Below are positions 5,601 to 7,082 of a stretch of 7,082 nucleotides of DNA, one piece after another. The notes beneath the pieces were generated by a model. It searched no databases, was not told where the DNA came from, and saw nothing but the letters and a program-made list of their open reading frames with translations. The DNA is from CAZWVM01 sp964637705 (lineage in GTDB: Bacteria > UBA8481). The translations under genes were made by a program, and so were the position numbers. Numbering within the stretch: position 1 is the first letter of the stretch; every line of letters starts with the position of its first letter. The stretch is from assembly GCA_964637705.1 (NCBI GenBank), contig CAZWVM010000183.1:1-7082 (forward strand), in the 5' to 3' direction.

Positions 5601-6767
5601 TCAGTCGAAGAGGTCGCGGACCGTGTCGAGGAAGCCCTTGACCTTGACGTTGCCCTCGCCGCGGGCCGCCTGCAGTTCCGCGAGCAGCTCCTTCTCGCGC
5701 TTCGAAAGCTTCTTCGGGATCTCGATCTCGACGCGCACGAGGAGGTCGCCGATGCGGCGGCTGCCGTGGACGTCGGGCAGGCCGTAGCCGCGGACGCGGA
5801 AGACCGTGCCGGTGTCGGTGCCCGGCGGGATCTTGATGGAGGAGCGGAGGGTCTTGCCGGAGGAATCGGTCTTGAGGGTCGGGACCTCGATCTCGGCGCC
5901 GAGCGCGAGCTGGGTGAAGGTGACGGGCACGCGGCAGACGAGATCCAGGCCGTTGCGCTCGAAGATCCGGTGCTGACGGACGCGGACGACGACGTGAAGA
6001 TCGCCCGCGGGGCCGTTCTGGGGGCCGACGTCGCCCTCGCCGCGCAACCGCATCACCGTCTCGTCCTCGATGCCCGCGGGGATCTTCACGGAGAGCGTGC
6101 GTTTCACCTCTTCGCGCCCCTCGCCCCGGCATTCGGAGCAGGGATCCTTCACGACCCGGCCCGTGCCCTGGCACGAGCCGCAGGGCTCGACTGCCGCGAA
6201 GGTTCCGAAGAAGGTCTGCTGGGTGCGCCGCACCTGCCCTTGTCCCTTGCAGGCGGGGCAGGAGACGGGCCCCGAGCCGGCCTTCGCCCCGGTGCCGGAG
6301 CACGTGCCGCAGGTCTCGAGCCGGGTGACCTTGAGGTCGACCTCGGCGCCCCGGGCGGCGACGTCGAAGTCGAGCGTGACCGTGGTGCGGAGGTCGTCGC
6401 CGCGCAGGACGCGTTCCCCGCGGCCGAATCCTCCGCCGAAGAAGTCTTCGAAGATCGAACCGCCGAAGCCGCCGCGTCCTCCGAAGATGCTGCGGAAGAG
6501 GTCCATCGGATCGACCTGGGTGTACGCGCCGCCCTGGGGGCCCTCGAAGGCCGCCGCCCCGAACTGGTCGTATTTCGCGCGCTTCTCGGCGTCCGAGAGA
6601 ACGGCGTACGCGTTGGAGATCTCCTTGAACTTCTCCTCCGCCTCCTTGTTGCCCGGGTTCTTGTCGGGGTGGTAGCGCATCGCGAGCTGGCGATAGGCCT
6701 TCTTGATCTCGTCGACGGAGGCTGTTTTCGGAACGCCCAGGATCTCGTAGTAGTCGCGCCCCGCCAT
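5601..6767 (-). CDS. dnaJ: Chaperone DnaJ (Hsp40, type I)
   Basis: DnaJ delivers unfolded clients to DnaK and stimulates its ATPase. All domains of a type I Hsp40 are present in 388 residues. The J domain is at 4-70, with the HPD triad at 33-35. A glycine/phenylalanine-rich linker lies at about 76-117, containing DLFRSIFGG and FEDFFGG. Four CxxCxGxG zinc motifs start at 153 (CGTCSGTG), 170 (CPACKGQG), 196 (CGSCQGTG) and 210 (CSECRGEG). The client-binding beta domains follow, and the protein ends in VKGFLDTVRDLFD. The ATG at 6767 gives the family start MAGRDYYEILGV; the longer frame would add 21 unrelated residues. It starts one base after the grpE stop. dnaK, which often sits between grpE and dnaJ, is absent here. 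Confidence 0.98.
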   Translation of the reverse strand: MAGRDYYEILGVPKTASVDEIKKAYRQLAMRYHPDKNPGNKEAEEKFKEISNAYAVLSDAEKRAKYDQFGAAAFEGPQGGAYTQVDPMDLFRSIFGGRGGFGGSIFEDFFGGGFGRGERVLRGDDLRTTVTLDFDVAARGAEVDLKVTRLETCGTCSGTGAKAGSGPVSCPACKGQGQVRRTQQTFFGTFAAVEPCGSCQGTGRVVKDPCSECRGEGREEVKRTLSVKIPAGIEDETVMRLRGEGDVGPQNGPAGDLHVVVRVRQHRIFERNGLDLVCRVPVTFTQLALGAEIEVPTLKTDSSGKTLRSSIKIPPGTDTGTVFRVRGYGLPDVHGSRRIGDLLVRVEIEIPKKLSKREKELLAELQAARGEGNVKVKGFLDTVRDLFD

Positions 6768-6768
6768 C

Positions 6769-7082
6769 TCAGTTCGTCCTCTGCTTTTCGTCCGCCGTGT
6801 CGATTGCGGATCCGGAGGAGGCCTCGGCAACCCGCTCCATGGCGACGATGACCTGGGCCGGCCGCAGGAGGCGGCCCTTCAGTCGATATCCCCTTCGCAC
6901 GAGCCGCAGAACGTGGTCCGCGGGGATTCCATCCGCGGCCTCGCGGCCGACCGCCTCGTGCAGTTCCGGGTCGAGGGAGCCGCCCGGCGCGGGCGAGATC
7001 TCCTCGATGCCGCTGGACTTCAGGACGTCCTGCAATTGGCGCGCGATAAGATCGATTCCAAGGCCCCAGTTCGGATCCCGGC
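6769..7082 (-). CDS. grpE: Nucleotide exchange factor GrpE (C-terminal 103 residues; start beyond right edge)
   Basis: GrpE releases ADP from DnaK during the chaperone cycle. The visible part is the end of the dimerisation helix and the beta-sheet head: GIDLIARQLQDVLKSSGIEEI, then GGSLDPELHEAVG, then HVLRLVRRGYRLKGRLLRPAQVIVA. This follows the family pattern of GY-x-L-x-x-R-x-[LI]-R-x-A-x-V. The usual phenylalanine before DP is leucine here, a mild variant. The frame is open to the window edge, so the coiled-coil N-terminus is missing from view. A tail of about 20 polar residues follows the head domain. Its TGA is one base from the dnaJ ATG. By analogy with other bacteria, hrcA could lie upstream, outside the window. 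Confidence 0.93.
   Translation of the reverse strand, partial: RDPNWGLGIDLIARQLQDVLKSSGIEEISPAPGGSLDPELHEAVGREAADGIPADHVLRLVRRGYRLKGRLLRPAQVIVAMERVAEASSGSAIDTADEKQRTN
6777..6781 (-). promoter_or_regulatory. Ribosome binding site of dnaJ
   Basis: GAGGA ends 9 bases before the ATG at 6767 and lies within the last codons of grpE. It supports this start and fits coupled translation of the two co-chaperones. Confidence 0.5.

Noticed and set aside
4785..6851. Plus-strand open frame of 688 codons opposite prmA and dnaJ
   Set aside because: It runs antisense across two complete conserved genes and their junction, with no recognisable domain. It is a codon-bias shadow; the equal length with the other antisense frame is coincidence.

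Overview
The window is a dense, single-direction block of housekeeping genes, all on the minus strand, from a high-GC bacterium. It reads right to left. Intact genes use many GC-ending codons and GTG starts, and neighbours overlap by 4 bases or abut. Nothing looks like phage, plasmid, transposon, CRISPR or stable RNA. The gene order (grpE, dnaJ, prmA, rsmE, HIT) resembles the heat-shock cluster of Firmicutes. However, the GC content, the lack of dnaK between grpE and dnaJ, and the join to dnaG suggest another GC-rich lineage. Acidobacteriota or a similar uncultured phylum is only a guess, since no marker here settles taxonomy.

Right block (7082 to 4102): the C-terminal part of GrpE (cut by the window edge), full-length DnaJ, the ribosomal protein L11 methyltransferase PrmA and the 16S rRNA m3U methyltransferase RsmE. 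Junctions are TGA-g-ATG (grpE/dnaJ), TGA immediately followed by GTG (dnaJ/prmA), and a 4-base GTGA overlap (prmA/rsmE). This is one transcription unit joining the DnaK co-chaperones to ribosome modification.

Middle (4101 to 3956): the only sizeable non-coding gap, about 146 bases. It is conspicuously AT-rich compared with its surroundings and carries a good sigma70-like promoter pointing left (TTGAAA, 18-base spacer, TAGAAT), a possible leader hairpin and repeated GTGAAA boxes.

Left block (3955 to 1): a HINT-type HIT hydrolase, a free-standing KOW-like plus Smr protein that looks like the C-terminus of MutS2 without its ATPase, an actin-fold ATPase of the FtsA/PilM type with a long C-terminal extension, and the first 392 residues of DNA primase DnaG. 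The Smr, FtsA-like and DnaG frames overlap in series, so their translation is probably coupled. This Smr / actin-like ATPase / primase cassette is the least conventional part of the window and the best candidate for an uncharacterised functional unit. That is an inference from gene order and overlaps, not a demonstrated system.
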